From positions 62,001 to 126,000 of the forward strand of contig NZ_JBPZGY010000013.1 in the NCBI RefSeq assembly GCF_051857535.1: 64,000 nt of DNA. Direction: 5' to 3'. Of the stretch, positions 16,809 through 26,870 are shown piece after piece. Within the stretch, counting starts at the first letter, position 1. Each line of letters starts with the position of its first letter. This stretch comes from Roseateles_B sp051857535. GTDB taxonomy: Bacteria > Pseudomonadota > Gammaproteobacteria > Burkholderiales > Burkholderiaceae_C. The notes under the pieces were generated by a model. It searched no databases and was not told the origin of the DNA. It saw only the letters and a list, made by a program, of their open reading frames with translations. The position numbers and the translations under genes are program-made.

Positions 16809-17506
16809 ACCCGCGTCATCCGCACTCCCGCCCGCGCGCCCTGGCGGGCCTGCTGCTGGCCGTGTGCCTGGCGGCACATGGCGCGTCCTGGGAGGACGGC
16901 CCCCTGCCGCCGCGCACCCAAGCCCAGTGGACGCTGGTCGCTGCCGTGGTCAATGGCGTCCCCATGCAGGCCCAGCAGCTCCGCTCCGAACTGTCCGTCC
17001 AGCAAGTCCTGACCCACTACGAGAGCCAATGGAAGCGCCTGGGCAGCGTACAGACCGGCCGACAAGGCGCGTGGCAGACCCTGTCGCTTCATACCGAGCG
17101 CCTGCACCTTGTCCTGCAAGTCCAGGCGGACGGCAGCGGCAGTCGCGGGCTGCTGAGCCAGGCGCAGTGGCGAGACGTCCGCCGCGACTTCATGCCGGCG
17201 GAAATGCCTTCCGCACTGCGCACGCAGGTCAACCAGGTCACCGAGACACGCGACGGCCCTCGCCGAAGCCGCCTGGTGACGGCCCAGTGCCCCGACGGGT
17301 TCGAGATCACGCGTCAGCGCATGCTGGCCCATGCCCGCGCCAAGGGCTGGACCGTCGTGACCGACCAGGTTCAGCGCAAGGACGGCGCACGCCACTGGCT
17401 CGCCGCCTATGACGCCAAGGGCCTTGCGGTCGACATCGTGCTGATGCAGGCCGACGGCGCCATGAGCAGCCATCTCACTCTCAACTTCATCGACTCGCCG
17501 ACATGA
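16805..17506 (+). CDS. Exported protein of the Tad locus, unknown
   Basis: 233 residues with a signal peptide (RALAGLLLAVCLAAHGASWE, cleavage near residue 26). The mature part is mixed alpha/beta by eye, with only one Cys, and no family I recognise. ATG overlaps the previous stop and its own stop overlaps the next ATG (17503), so it is locked into the operon. Together with the product at 15151 it forms a second unknown exported component placed right after a TadE/TadG-like gene. Confidence 0.75.
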   Translation: MNPRHPHSRPRALAGLLLAVCLAAHGASWEDGPLPPRTQAQWTLVAAVVNGVPMQAQQLRSELSVQQVLTHYESQWKRLGSVQTGRQGAWQTLSLHTERLHLVLQVQADGSGSRGLLSQAQWRDVRRDFMPAEMPSALRTQVNQVTETRDGPRRSRLVTAQCPDGFEITRQRMLAHARAKGWTVVTDQVQRKDGARHWLAAYDAKGLAVDIVLMQADGAMSSHLTLNFIDSPT

Positions 17507-17694
17507 GCATGTCCACACTGTTTGGTTCCCGCCGGCAAAGAGGCCAGGCCACGCTGGAGTACGCCATCGCCGGCAGCGCGCTCGTCATGGCCCTGTTCGT
17601 CATCGAGTTCGACGGCAAGACGGCCGCGCAATTCCTGGCCGAAGCGGTCCGCGTCTTCTACAAGAACCTCAGCTATTTCCTTTCCTTGCCCTGA
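17503..17694 (+). CDS. Short TadE/Flp-like pseudopilin (63 aa)
   Basis: 63 residues: basic leader (MSMSTLFGSRRQRG), then QATLEYAIAGSALVMALFVIEF, the cleavage-site Gly, Glu5 and hydrophobic helix of a type IVb prepilin, and a short amphipathic tail with FYKNLSYFLSLP. The size is that of a Flp pilin. It overlaps the previous gene (ATGA) and is followed after 2 bases by cpaB. It may be a minor or tip pilin; a second major pilin is less likely given its place deep in the operon. Confidence 0.75.
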   Translation: MSMSTLFGSRRQRGQATLEYAIAGSALVMALFVIEFDGKTAAQFLAEAVRVFYKNLSYFLSLP

Positions 17695-17696
17695 CC

Positions 17697-18581
17697 ATGG
17701 CCTTCCCCCTGAAAAAAATCAACAGCAACTGGCTGCTCCTCGGTGCGGCCCTCATCCTGGGTGGCGGCGCGGCCTACCTGGGCGGAGCCGCCCTGCAGCA
17801 AAGGATGAAGGAGCTGGACGAGCAGGCCAATGCGGGCAAGGACATGGTCTCGGTCGTGGTGGCTCGACGCGACGTGCAGCGTGGCGAGCCCGTGGTGTCC
17901 GATTCCTTCGCCGTCCGCAAGGTGCCCAGCGAGTACCTCAATGCCGACGCGGTCAAGCCCGCCGACTTCGAGAACTACGAAACGCAGCGATTGATCGTGG
18001 GCCTCAAGCGCGGCGACGTCCTCCTGCCCGTTCACACCGAAGGCAACGGAAACAAGGTGTTCTCGTCCACTCTGGGCGTGGGCAAGCGCGCCCTGACCTT
18101 CGAGGTGGATACCGTCAACTCCGTCTCCGGCATGCTGCGCCCCGGCGACCGCATCGACCTGCTCTACACCGCCAAGGGGGCCGAGTCCGTGGACGTGACC
18201 CAACCCTTGCTGTCCAACCTGGAGATCCTGGCCACAGACCAGAACCAGACCCGTCGCGACGAGAACGGCAAGGAGCGCAGCTTCTCGACCATCACCATGG
18301 AACTGTCGCCCCAGGATGCCCAGCGCATCATCGTCGCCAAGCAGGCTGGCCGGCTCACCGCCCTGCTGCGCCACCCGGACGACAAGGCAGCCAACCCCAG
18401 CGGCGCCATGGACCCCACCGTGTTGCTGACCGGCCGCGTGCGTCGCGCCAATGGTGAGCGGCAGGGCATCGAGTACCTGGTCGGCGGCAGCGGCGGCCCG
18501 GCAGACATCCAGACGCAGCTCAGCCGCCTGGCCCTGAGTGGCGCAGCCCCCACCCCGGCGCCCACCCCCGTCAAGCCCTGA
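17697..18581 (+). CDS. cpaB: Flp pilus assembly protein CpaB/RcpC
   Basis: 294 residues: one N-terminal membrane helix (about 10-32), an SAF domain (VSVVVARRDVQRGEPVVSDSFAVRKVP, about 50-115) and the RcpC/CpaB C-terminal domain (FEVDTVNSVSGMLRPGDRIDLLYT). CpaB works in the periplasm with the secretin in Tad secretion. It directly precedes the secretin gene, the standard Tad order. Confidence 0.92.
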   Translation: MAFPLKKINSNWLLLGAALILGGGAAYLGGAALQQRMKELDEQANAGKDMVSVVVARRDVQRGEPVVSDSFAVRKVPSEYLNADAVKPADFENYETQRLIVGLKRGDVLLPVHTEGNGNKVFSSTLGVGKRALTFEVDTVNSVSGMLRPGDRIDLLYTAKGAESVDVTQPLLSNLEILATDQNQTRRDENGKERSFSTITMELSPQDAQRIIVAKQAGRLTALLRHPDDKAANPSGAMDPTVLLTGRVRRANGERQGIEYLVGGSGGPADIQTQLSRLALSGAAPTPAPTPVKP

Positions 18582-18589
18582 TCGCTGCC

Positions 18590-20109
18590 ATGTCCACCGC
18601 ATCCAAGTCCATTTCTCCCATGTCCTCGAATCCCACTTTTGGCCTGGCACGACCGCTCGTCCTGCTGGCCTGCCTGACCCTCTGCGCCTCTGCCCAAGCC
18701 GACCCTGCCGGCGAAGCGCCTGCCGCCGGCCCCGGTGCCGGACGCGGCACGGTCAATCCCGCGGCCGTGCAGTCGGCGGTGATAGAGACGGCCAAGCCGG
18801 CCCGCGGCACCGCCAAGCCCGCCCCAGGCCCCGTCGCCATCGAAGCCGGCCCTACCCGCACCCTTGCCGTGGGCGATGTCTCCACCATCACCCTGCCCGG
18901 CGTGGTGCGCATTGCCATCGGCAACGGCGCCCTGCTCAAGGCCACGGTGGTGGACGACCGCGAGATCGTGCTCATCGCCGAGCAGGCAGGCCGCACCACC
19001 ATGCATGTCTGGCTGAAGAACGGCCGCCAGCTGAGCTACGAGATCGAGGTACTGGCCTCGCGCCCCAGCCGCGTGCTGGACGAGCTGCAGGGCCTGCTCA
19101 AGGAGACGCCCGGCCTGTCGGCACGCGTGGTGGGGGAACGTGTCGTGATCGAGGGGCGCTACCAGGACAACCTGGTCGCGCAGCGCATCAAGCGCCTGGG
19201 GGCCAACTTCCCGCAGATCCTCAACCTGGTGCCGGACCGGCCGGTGGACGCCGATCCCCTGCAGCTCGAACGCATGGTGCAGATCGACCTGCGTGTGATC
19301 GAGGTGAAGAAGCGGGCCCTGGACCAACTGGGCATCAAGTGGGCCAGCGCCGCCGCAGGCCCCACGTTCGCCACCAACGCGCTGATCTACAGCAACACCC
19401 CCTGGCGCCCTGACGCCACGAACGGCTTCCCCGCCGTCAACACCAGCAACCCGATCTACAGCTACCTCGGCATGGCCACGCAGATCACCAGTGCGCTGCG
19501 CTTCCTCGAGACACGCGGTGAGGCCTGGACGCTCGCAGAGCCGCGCCTGAGCTGCCGCAGCGGCGGCGAAGCCAACTTCCTGGCTGGCGGCGAGATCCCC
19601 ATCCCCGTGGCCCAGGGCAATGGTGCCGTGGGCGTGATCTACAAGCAGTACGGCGTCCGTATCGAGTTCAAGCCCCAGGCAGACGGCCACGGCAACATCG
19701 ACTCTGGCCTGATGGTGGAGGTGAGCGAGCCCGACGCCCGCAATTCCAACGCCGGTTTCATCGCCTTCTCCACCAACCGGACGGACACCCAGGTGGCGAT
19801 GAAGGAAGCCGAACCGCTGGTGATCTCAGGTCTGCTGCGCCAGCGCACCGAGCGCAGCAGCGACGCCGTGCCCGGCCTCGGCCGCATCCCCATCATCAGC
19901 AATCTGTTCAAGTCTCGCGAGCACACCACGGAGCAGACCGAGCTGATCGTGATTGCCACGCCGCGCATCATCACGCCAGACTCCGCCCTCACCCGTGCCG
20001 GCGTCGAGAAGGCTGCCGGCATGGCCGAGCTGGTGAACGAACGCGTCAAGGACAAGCTCAAGCCGGAGCCCTCCCTCACCGCCCCCGAGCCGGGTCAGGA
20101 GCGTCGCTG

Positions 20110-20110
<1 letters not shown>
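18590..20110 (+). CDS. rcpA: Tad-system outer-membrane secretin (RcpA/CpaC)
   Basis: 506 residues: signal peptide (about 20-38), an N-terminal pilus-formation domain (GPTRTLAVGDVSTITLPG, about 83-160, the CpaC N0-like domain), then the secretin domain (about 320-470) with EPRLSCRSGGEANFLAGGEIPIPV and VPGLGRIPIISNLFKSR. It forms the ring through which the Flp pilus exits. Two in-frame starts exist (18590, 18620); neither has a clear Shine-Dalgarno. Its stop overlaps tadA (TGATG). Confidence 0.92.
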
Positions 20111-21851
<1,741 letters not shown>

Positions 21852-21855
<4 letters not shown>

Positions 21856-22694
21856 CGGGCTCTCTGGTCCTGATCGGCCTGATGCTTTTTTGCGCGACTG
21901 CGGCGCTGCTGATGCTGCTGCGCAGCGCCCTGCTCGGCTGGCAGGAGCGCTTCACCGAGACGGCCAAGGTGTCGCTGGAGGACATGTTCGTCTTCATCGA
22001 CCCGGGATCGCTGTTCAAGCTGAACCTCGCCTTGTTTGTTCTGCTGCCCCTGCTGCTGTGGGTCTTCACGGGATCGCCAGTGCTGGCGGTCCTGGGGGCG
22101 CTGGTCGGCGCCATCCTGCCGAGGCTGAGCTGGGTGATCATGCGCAGGCGGCGCATGGCGCTGCTGGTGGAGCAGTTGCCCGATGGACTGACCATGATGG
22201 CCGGGGCCATGCGCGCGGGCGCCAGCCTGCAGATCGCGCTGGACCTCGTGGTGAAGGAGTCACCCGCGCCCTTGTCCCAGGAGTTCTCGGTACTGCTGCG
22301 TGAACAGCGCCTGGGCCTGGCGCTGGAGGACTCCCTTCGCGGCCTCTCGCAACGCCTGAAGCAGGAGGACATCGACCTCTTTGTCTCGGCATTGACCATT
22401 GCCAAGGAGGTCGGAGGCAACCTGTCGGAGATCCTCGAGCGCCTGGCTTCGACACTGCGTGCCAAGGCGGTGATGGAGGGCAAGATCCGGGCACTGACCT
22501 CGCAGGGCAAGCTGCAGGGCATCGTGGTGGGCCTGCTGCCAGTGCTGCTGGCCAGCGTGCTCTATGCCATGGACCCGCGCGCCATGACGCCGCTGTTCAC
22601 CACCATCTACGGTTGGGGCACCATGAGCGTGATCTTCGTCTTTCTGCTGATGGGCGCCTTCTTCATCAAGAAAATCGTCACCATCGACGTCTGA
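21852..22694 (+). CDS. tadB: Tad inner-membrane platform protein TadB
   Basis: 280 residues of the GspF/TadB type: N-terminal helix (5-25), two helices near 57-95, the cytoplasmic T2SSF domain (EQLPDGLTMMAGAMRAGASLQIAL ... EVGGNLSEILERLA, about 105-215) and two C-terminal helices. ATGA overlap with tadA. It pairs with TadC to form the platform that TadA drives. Confidence 0.92.
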
Positions 22695-22697
22695 GCC

Positions 22698-23564
22698 ATG
22701 TCCCTGGTCTACCTTTTCGCTGCCTTCTCCGGCCTCGCCACCTTGCTGCTGTGCTACGCGCTGTACCGGCTCTATGCCGAGCTGGGCGGCGCCAACACGC
22801 AGTACCGGGACAAGCCCCCACGCGGCTTCCAGCTTGTCTGGCCGGTGATCAACATCCTGGCCAACAGCTTCGGCTTCGTCCTGAGCGAGGCACGGATACA
22901 GTCCTGCCAGGCCAAGCTGAGGCGAGCAGGCCAGGACTACGCCCTGACACCGCACCAGTTCTACGCCGGCAAGTGGCTCGCCACGCTGGCATTTGCGGGC
23001 ATCGGCATCATCCTGGCCGGCAAGGGCGGAGGAATGATGGGCGCGGTGATTGGAGGCTTGCTGGGCTTTCACTACCCCGACATCTGGCTGCGTGACCACA
23101 CCAAGATCCGCAATCTCGCCCTGCTCAAGGCCCTGCCTTTCTTCCTGGACATCGTGACGCTGTCGGTCGAATCCGGCCTCAACCTGACCGGTGCCCTGCA
23201 GAAGGCCGTGGACCGATGCCCGCCCGGGCCCCTGATGGTGGAAGTCAACCGCGTGCTGCGCGAGATCCGCGGCGGCAAGCCCCGTGTCGAGGCACTGCGC
23301 GCCATGGCAGACCGCCTGGACTACGCCCCGATCTCCAGCCTGGTCAGTGCGCTGATCCAGGGCGAGCTGATGGGCTCCAGCCTGGGCCCCATCCTGCGCG
23401 CCCAGAGCGACCAGCGCCGCACCGAACGATTCCTGCGTGCCGAGAAGCTGGCCATGGAGGCACCTGTGAAGATGCTGGGCCCGCTGATCATGTTCATCTT
23501 TCCCTGCACCTTCATCGTCCTGGGCTTCCCCATCGTCATGAAGTTCATGCAGTCGGGCATCTGA
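22698..23564 (+). CDS. tadC: Tad inner-membrane platform protein TadC
   Basis: 288 residues; same fold as TadB with N-terminal helix, paired helices near 88-118, the T2SSF domain (LPFFLDIVTLSVESGLNLTGAL ... GSSLGPILRAQSDQRRTERFLRAE, about 140-255) and a C-terminal pair. Three bases after tadB. The order B then C directly after A is the standard Tad layout. Confidence 0.92.
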   Translation: MSLVYLFAAFSGLATLLLCYALYRLYAELGGANTQYRDKPPRGFQLVWPVINILANSFGFVLSEARIQSCQAKLRRAGQDYALTPHQFYAGKWLATLAFAGIGIILAGKGGGMMGAVIGGLLGFHYPDIWLRDHTKIRNLALLKALPFFLDIVTLSVESGLNLTGALQKAVDRCPPGPLMVEVNRVLREIRGGKPRVEALRAMADRLDYAPISSLVSALIQGELMGSSLGPILRAQSDQRRTERFLRAEKLAMEAPVKMLGPLIMFIFPCTFIVLGFPIVMKFMQSGI

Positions 23565-23921
23565 ATGCGCTGGCCTGAAGCCCGCCTGCACCTGCAGGGC
23601 CTGCCCACCCACGTGCGCATCGGCCTGGCCTTGCGCTGGTGGGAACGCGCACGGGGCCTGCTGTTCCACGGACCTTTGCAGGACGCGCCGGCCGGCCTGT
23701 GGATCGCCCCCTGCAACAGCGTGCACATGCTGGGCATGCGGCAATCGCTGGACGTGGTCTACCTGGACAGGCAGGGCAGCATCCTCAAGTGCGTCCGGGC
23801 GCTGCGGCCCTGGCGCATGAGCGCCTGCCCGGGCGCCCATGTTGCCCTGGAGCTGCGCAGCGGGCTCATCGAGGAGCTGGGACTCAAACCGGGGCTGCGC
23901 CTGCAGGCTCAGCCCGTCTGA
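23565..23921 (+). CDS. DUF192 protein at the end of the Tad operon
   Basis: 118 residues: WWERARGLLFH, then PCNSVHMLGMRQSLDVVYLDRQGSIL, the DUF192 core, and PGAHVALELRSGLIEELGLKPG. Members are often exported; here no signal peptide is seen, so a cytosolic form. Function unknown. ATG directly follows the tadC stop without a gap, so it is cotranslated with it. It ends 3 bases before the convergent panE-like gene. Confidence 0.8.
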   Translation: MRWPEARLHLQGLPTHVRIGLALRWWERARGLLFHGPLQDAPAGLWIAPCNSVHMLGMRQSLDVVYLDRQGSILKCVRALRPWRMSACPGAHVALELRSGLIEELGLKPGLRLQAQPV

Positions 23922-23924
23922 GCG

Positions 23925-24923
23925 TCACAGCAGCCCACGGGTCTGGGCCATCAGCCGCGTCAGGCCCAGCATGGCATCGATGCTGGGCGTGGCCTGGCCC
24001 ATGTGCTGTCCGATCTCGCGCACCACGGTCACCAGCGCGTCGAGTTCAATCTTCCGGCCCGCCTCGACGTCCTGAAGCATGGACGTCTTGAAGGCGCCCA
24101 GCTTGCGCGTGACCTCATGGCGCTGCTCAGGCGTCTGGCCCACGGGGCAGCCGATGGCATCACCGATGGCCGAGGCCTCCTTCATCACGGCGCTCACGAA
24201 GCCCCGTACCAGCTCGTCATCAAGGATGCGATCGCAGGTCGCCCCGGTCAGGGCCGAGATGGGGTTCATGGTCATATTGCCCCAGAGCTTGTACCAGATG
24301 TCCTTCTGGATGCGCGGGGACACCGTGGCATTGAAGCCCGCACGCTGGAACAGCGCTGCCAGCGCCTGGATGTGGGCCGGTTCACCACCGGCCGGGTCTC
24401 CCAGGATCAGGCCCATGCCCATCACGTGATTCACGAGGCCGGGCTCGGGCGTGGCACAGCTGGCATGCACGACGGAGCCGATCACGCGGTCCACAGGAAT
24501 CATGCGCGCGACTCGACCCGCCGGGTCCACCGACTGCAGCTGCAGGCCCTGACAGGGTCCTTCCAGCTGCTGGAAGAACCACCAGGGCACGCCGTTCATG
24601 GCCACCAGCACACGGGTCTCGGGCCCCAGCAGTCGCTGCACCAGGGGCGCCACCTCGGCCAGCGCCGGGCCCTTGACGGCCAGCACGACCAGGTCCTGCG
24701 GATCCAGGTCCTCCGGGCGCTCGACGGCGTTCACCGGCACGGTCAGGCGCTGCAGGCTGCCGTCGATCACGGTGTCCATGCGCAGGCCCTGCGCGCGCAG
24801 GGCTGCCAGCGTGGCGCCCCGTGCCACGGCGCTGAGCGCCACCTCGCTGCCCAGGCGATGGCCCAGATGCCCCGCCACCCAGCCGCCGATGGCACCCATG
24901 CCCACAATGCAGATCTTCTTCAT
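23925..24923 (-). CDS. panE: 2-dehydropantoate 2-reductase (ApbA/PanE family)
   Basis: 332 residues: Rossmann GMGAIGGWVAGHL at 8-20, the central MNGVPWW segment, and the C-terminal helical domain with the catalytic-Lys-type KLWGNMTMNPISALTGA and EIGQHMGQATPSIDAMLGL. Family enzymes reduce ketopantoate with NADPH in pantothenate synthesis; many paralogues act on other 2-oxo acids, and the MNGVPWWFFQQLEG variant is common among those. So the fold is certain but pantothenate synthesis is not. Divergent from the LytS-type kinase gene. Confidence 0.85.
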   Translation of the reverse strand: MKKICIVGMGAIGGWVAGHLGHRLGSEVALSAVARGATLAALRAQGLRMDTVIDGSLQRLTVPVNAVERPEDLDPQDLVVLAVKGPALAEVAPLVQRLLGPETRVLVAMNGVPWWFFQQLEGPCQGLQLQSVDPAGRVARMIPVDRVIGSVVHASCATPEPGLVNHVMGMGLILGDPAGGEPAHIQALAALFQRAGFNATVSPRIQKDIWYKLWGNMTMNPISALTGATCDRILDDELVRGFVSAVMKEASAIGDAIGCPVGQTPEQRHEVTRKLGAFKTSMLQDVEAGRKIELDALVTVVREIGQHMGQATPSIDAMLGLTRLMAQTRGLL

Positions 24924-25053
24924 CTCTCGTCCTACTGCTGCAATACTGCGCGCAGTCTACGCGCGGCCTGCCCCGCAGGCCCTGGGGCGGAACGGCCGCC
25001 TCCTGGGATGAACCGCCTTGGCAAGACCTGGCACGCTGCTATCGTGAGAGCCC

Positions 25054-26133
25054 ATGCCCGAGTCCGATGCCCTTCTGCTGCCCCGCCGCTTCTGGTGGAT
25101 CTACGCCGGCCTGCTGGCCGGCGTCGCCACCTTCTTCGCGCTGGCCGAGCTGCAGCACTACCTGCGCAACGGCAGACAGCATCCCTGGGAGCCCTTTCTG
25201 TGGGAATTCAGCTCGGTGCTGGTCGTGGCCCTCCTGCTGCCGCCCATCTTTCGCTGGCATCGCGCCAGCCTGGGCCGCGGCATGGGCGTCCTGCTCGGGC
25301 GGCATGCACTGGGCTATGCGGCCTACACCCTGCTGCACGTCGTGGGCATGTTCGGCCTGCGCTTCGCGGTCTATGCGCTGACGCCAGTCAGCTACGACCC
25401 CGGCAACGCCTGGCAGGTGCTGGGCTACGAGGCGGCCAAGGACCTGGTCTTCTACGTCTCCAACGTGCTGCTGTGCCACGCCCTCTGGGTGCATCTGCGC
25501 GGCCAGCGGACAGCCCTGGAGATGGCCCGCATGCGCACCGAGCTGGCCCAGGCCCAACTGGCCCGGCTGGCCGAGCAACTGCAGCCGCATTTCCTCTTCA
25601 ACAGCCTGAACCTGATCGCCTCGGTGATGCACGAGGACGTGAACCGCGCCGATCGCCTGCTGTGCCAGCTCTCGGACCTGCTGCGCGCCTCGCTCTCGGC
25701 GCAGCAGCGCGGCTGGCAGACCCTGGCCGAGGAGATGGCCCTGGTCCAGCCCTATCTGGCGCTCATGCAGGCCCGCTTCGGGGAACGCCTGCAGGTGCAC
25801 ATTGAGCTTGAGCCGGGCGCCGAGGCCTGGGAGCTGCCCGCGCTGCTGCTGCTCAACCCGGTGGAGAACGCCGTCAAGCACGATGTGGCCCTGAGCCGCG
25901 GTGCCGTCGAGGTCTCGCTGCATGCGCAGCTCCGGCAGGACGGCCTGCAGGTCCAGATCCGCAACAGCGGCGTCAGCGCCGAGCAGGTAGCGCGCGCCGG
26001 TGGCCTGGGCCTGAGCAATCTGCGCGAGCGCCTGCGCATGGCCTATGGCGAGGCAGCGCAGCTCTGGATAGGCCCAGACCAGGGCGGCACCCTGCTGCGT
26101 CTGCAGCTGCCCCGACGGGAGGGCCAGGCATGA
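25054..26133 (+). CDS. LytS/AlgZ-type membrane sensor histidine kinase
   Basis: 359 residues: four membrane helices (about 14-32, 48-66, 84-108, 128-148), then a His_kinase domain with the phosphoacceptor His179 in QLQPHFLFNSLNLI, and an HATPase with N-box LNPVENAVKHD and GLGLSNLRERL. There is no periplasmic sensor domain, only the membrane region. The ATGA overlap with the LytTR regulator gene makes the pair certain. Confidence 0.9.
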   Translation: MPESDALLLPRRFWWIYAGLLAGVATFFALAELQHYLRNGRQHPWEPFLWEFSSVLVVALLLPPIFRWHRASLGRGMGVLLGRHALGYAAYTLLHVVGMFGLRFAVYALTPVSYDPGNAWQVLGYEAAKDLVFYVSNVLLCHALWVHLRGQRTALEMARMRTELAQAQLARLAEQLQPHFLFNSLNLIASVMHEDVNRADRLLCQLSDLLRASLSAQQRGWQTLAEEMALVQPYLALMQARFGERLQVHIELEPGAEAWELPALLLLNPVENAVKHDVALSRGAVEVSLHAQLRQDGLQVQIRNSGVSAEQVARAGGLGLSNLRERLRMAYGEAAQLWIGPDQGGTLLRLQLPRREGQA

Positions 26134-26870
26134 AGCTGCTGATCGTCGACGACGAGCCGCCCGCGCGTGCCCGCCTGCGCCGCCTGCTGGCCGAGCATGC
26201 GCAAGTGCAATGGGTGGGCGAGGCCAGCGATGGCGAGGAGGCCCTGGAGCAGTTGCGCCGTCACCCCGACATCCAGGCCCTGATCCTGGACATCCAGATG
26301 CCCGGCCAGAGTGGCCTGGACCTGGCCCTGCAGCTGCCGGAGCGGCTGCCGGTGATCTTCTGCACGGCCTTCGACCAGCACGCCGTGCAGGCCTTTGAGC
26401 TGCATGCGGTGGACTACCTCCTGAAGCCCTGCAGCCCCGAGCGCCTGGCCACGGCCCTGCAGCGACTGCAGGGCCGGCTCCACCCCGCCCAGCCCGCGGC
26501 CGCCAGTGCGCGCGGCGGCCTGATCGCGGCACTGCAGCAGCTGCAACCAGCCACCGGCCACTGGCTGGTTCAACGCCAGGGTCGCCTGATCAAGCTGCCC
26601 CTGGCCGAGCTGCAGTGGGTGTCGGCGGCGGACAACTACATCGAGCTGCACGCCCCGCCCCACAGCTACCTGGAACGGCGCACCCTCAGCGCCTTCCTTG
26701 AGCATCCGGCGGTGGCGGGCCAGCTCCTGCGCATCCACCGCAGCCATGCGGTCAACCCGGCCCACATCGAGAGCCTGGAGGCCCTGCCGCATGGTGAGGC
26801 CCTGCTGACCCTGCGGGGGGGCCAGCAGCTGCGGGTCTCCCGCAACTACCGCGATCAGCTGCGCGGCTGA
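26130..26870 (+). CDS. LytTR-type response regulator (AlgR/LytR family)
   Basis: 246 residues: receiver domain (1-118) with DDE at 7-9, phosphoacceptor Asp54 (LILDIQMPG), Thr near 81 and Lys at DYLLKPCS; LytTR DNA-binding domain (about 145-244) with RLIKLPLAELQWVSAADNYIELH and the IHRSHAVNPAHI motif. It binds imperfect direct repeats in target promoters; its regulon cannot be told here. Its last 16 bases overlap the convergent SPFH gene. Confidence 0.9.
   Translation: MKLLIVDDEPPARARLRRLLAEHAQVQWVGEASDGEEALEQLRRHPDIQALILDIQMPGQSGLDLALQLPERLPVIFCTAFDQHAVQAFELHAVDYLLKPCSPERLATALQRLQGRLHPAQPAAASARGGLIAALQQLQPATGHWLVQRQGRLIKLPLAELQWVSAADNYIELHAPPHSYLERRTLSAFLEHPAVAGQLLRIHRSHAVNPAHIESLEALPHGEALLTLRGGQQLRVSRNYRDQLRG

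Noticed and set aside
22260..23840. Long minus-strand frame opposite tadB and tadC
   Set aside because: Gln/His/Gly-rich translation with no fold; the sense frames are clear platform proteins.
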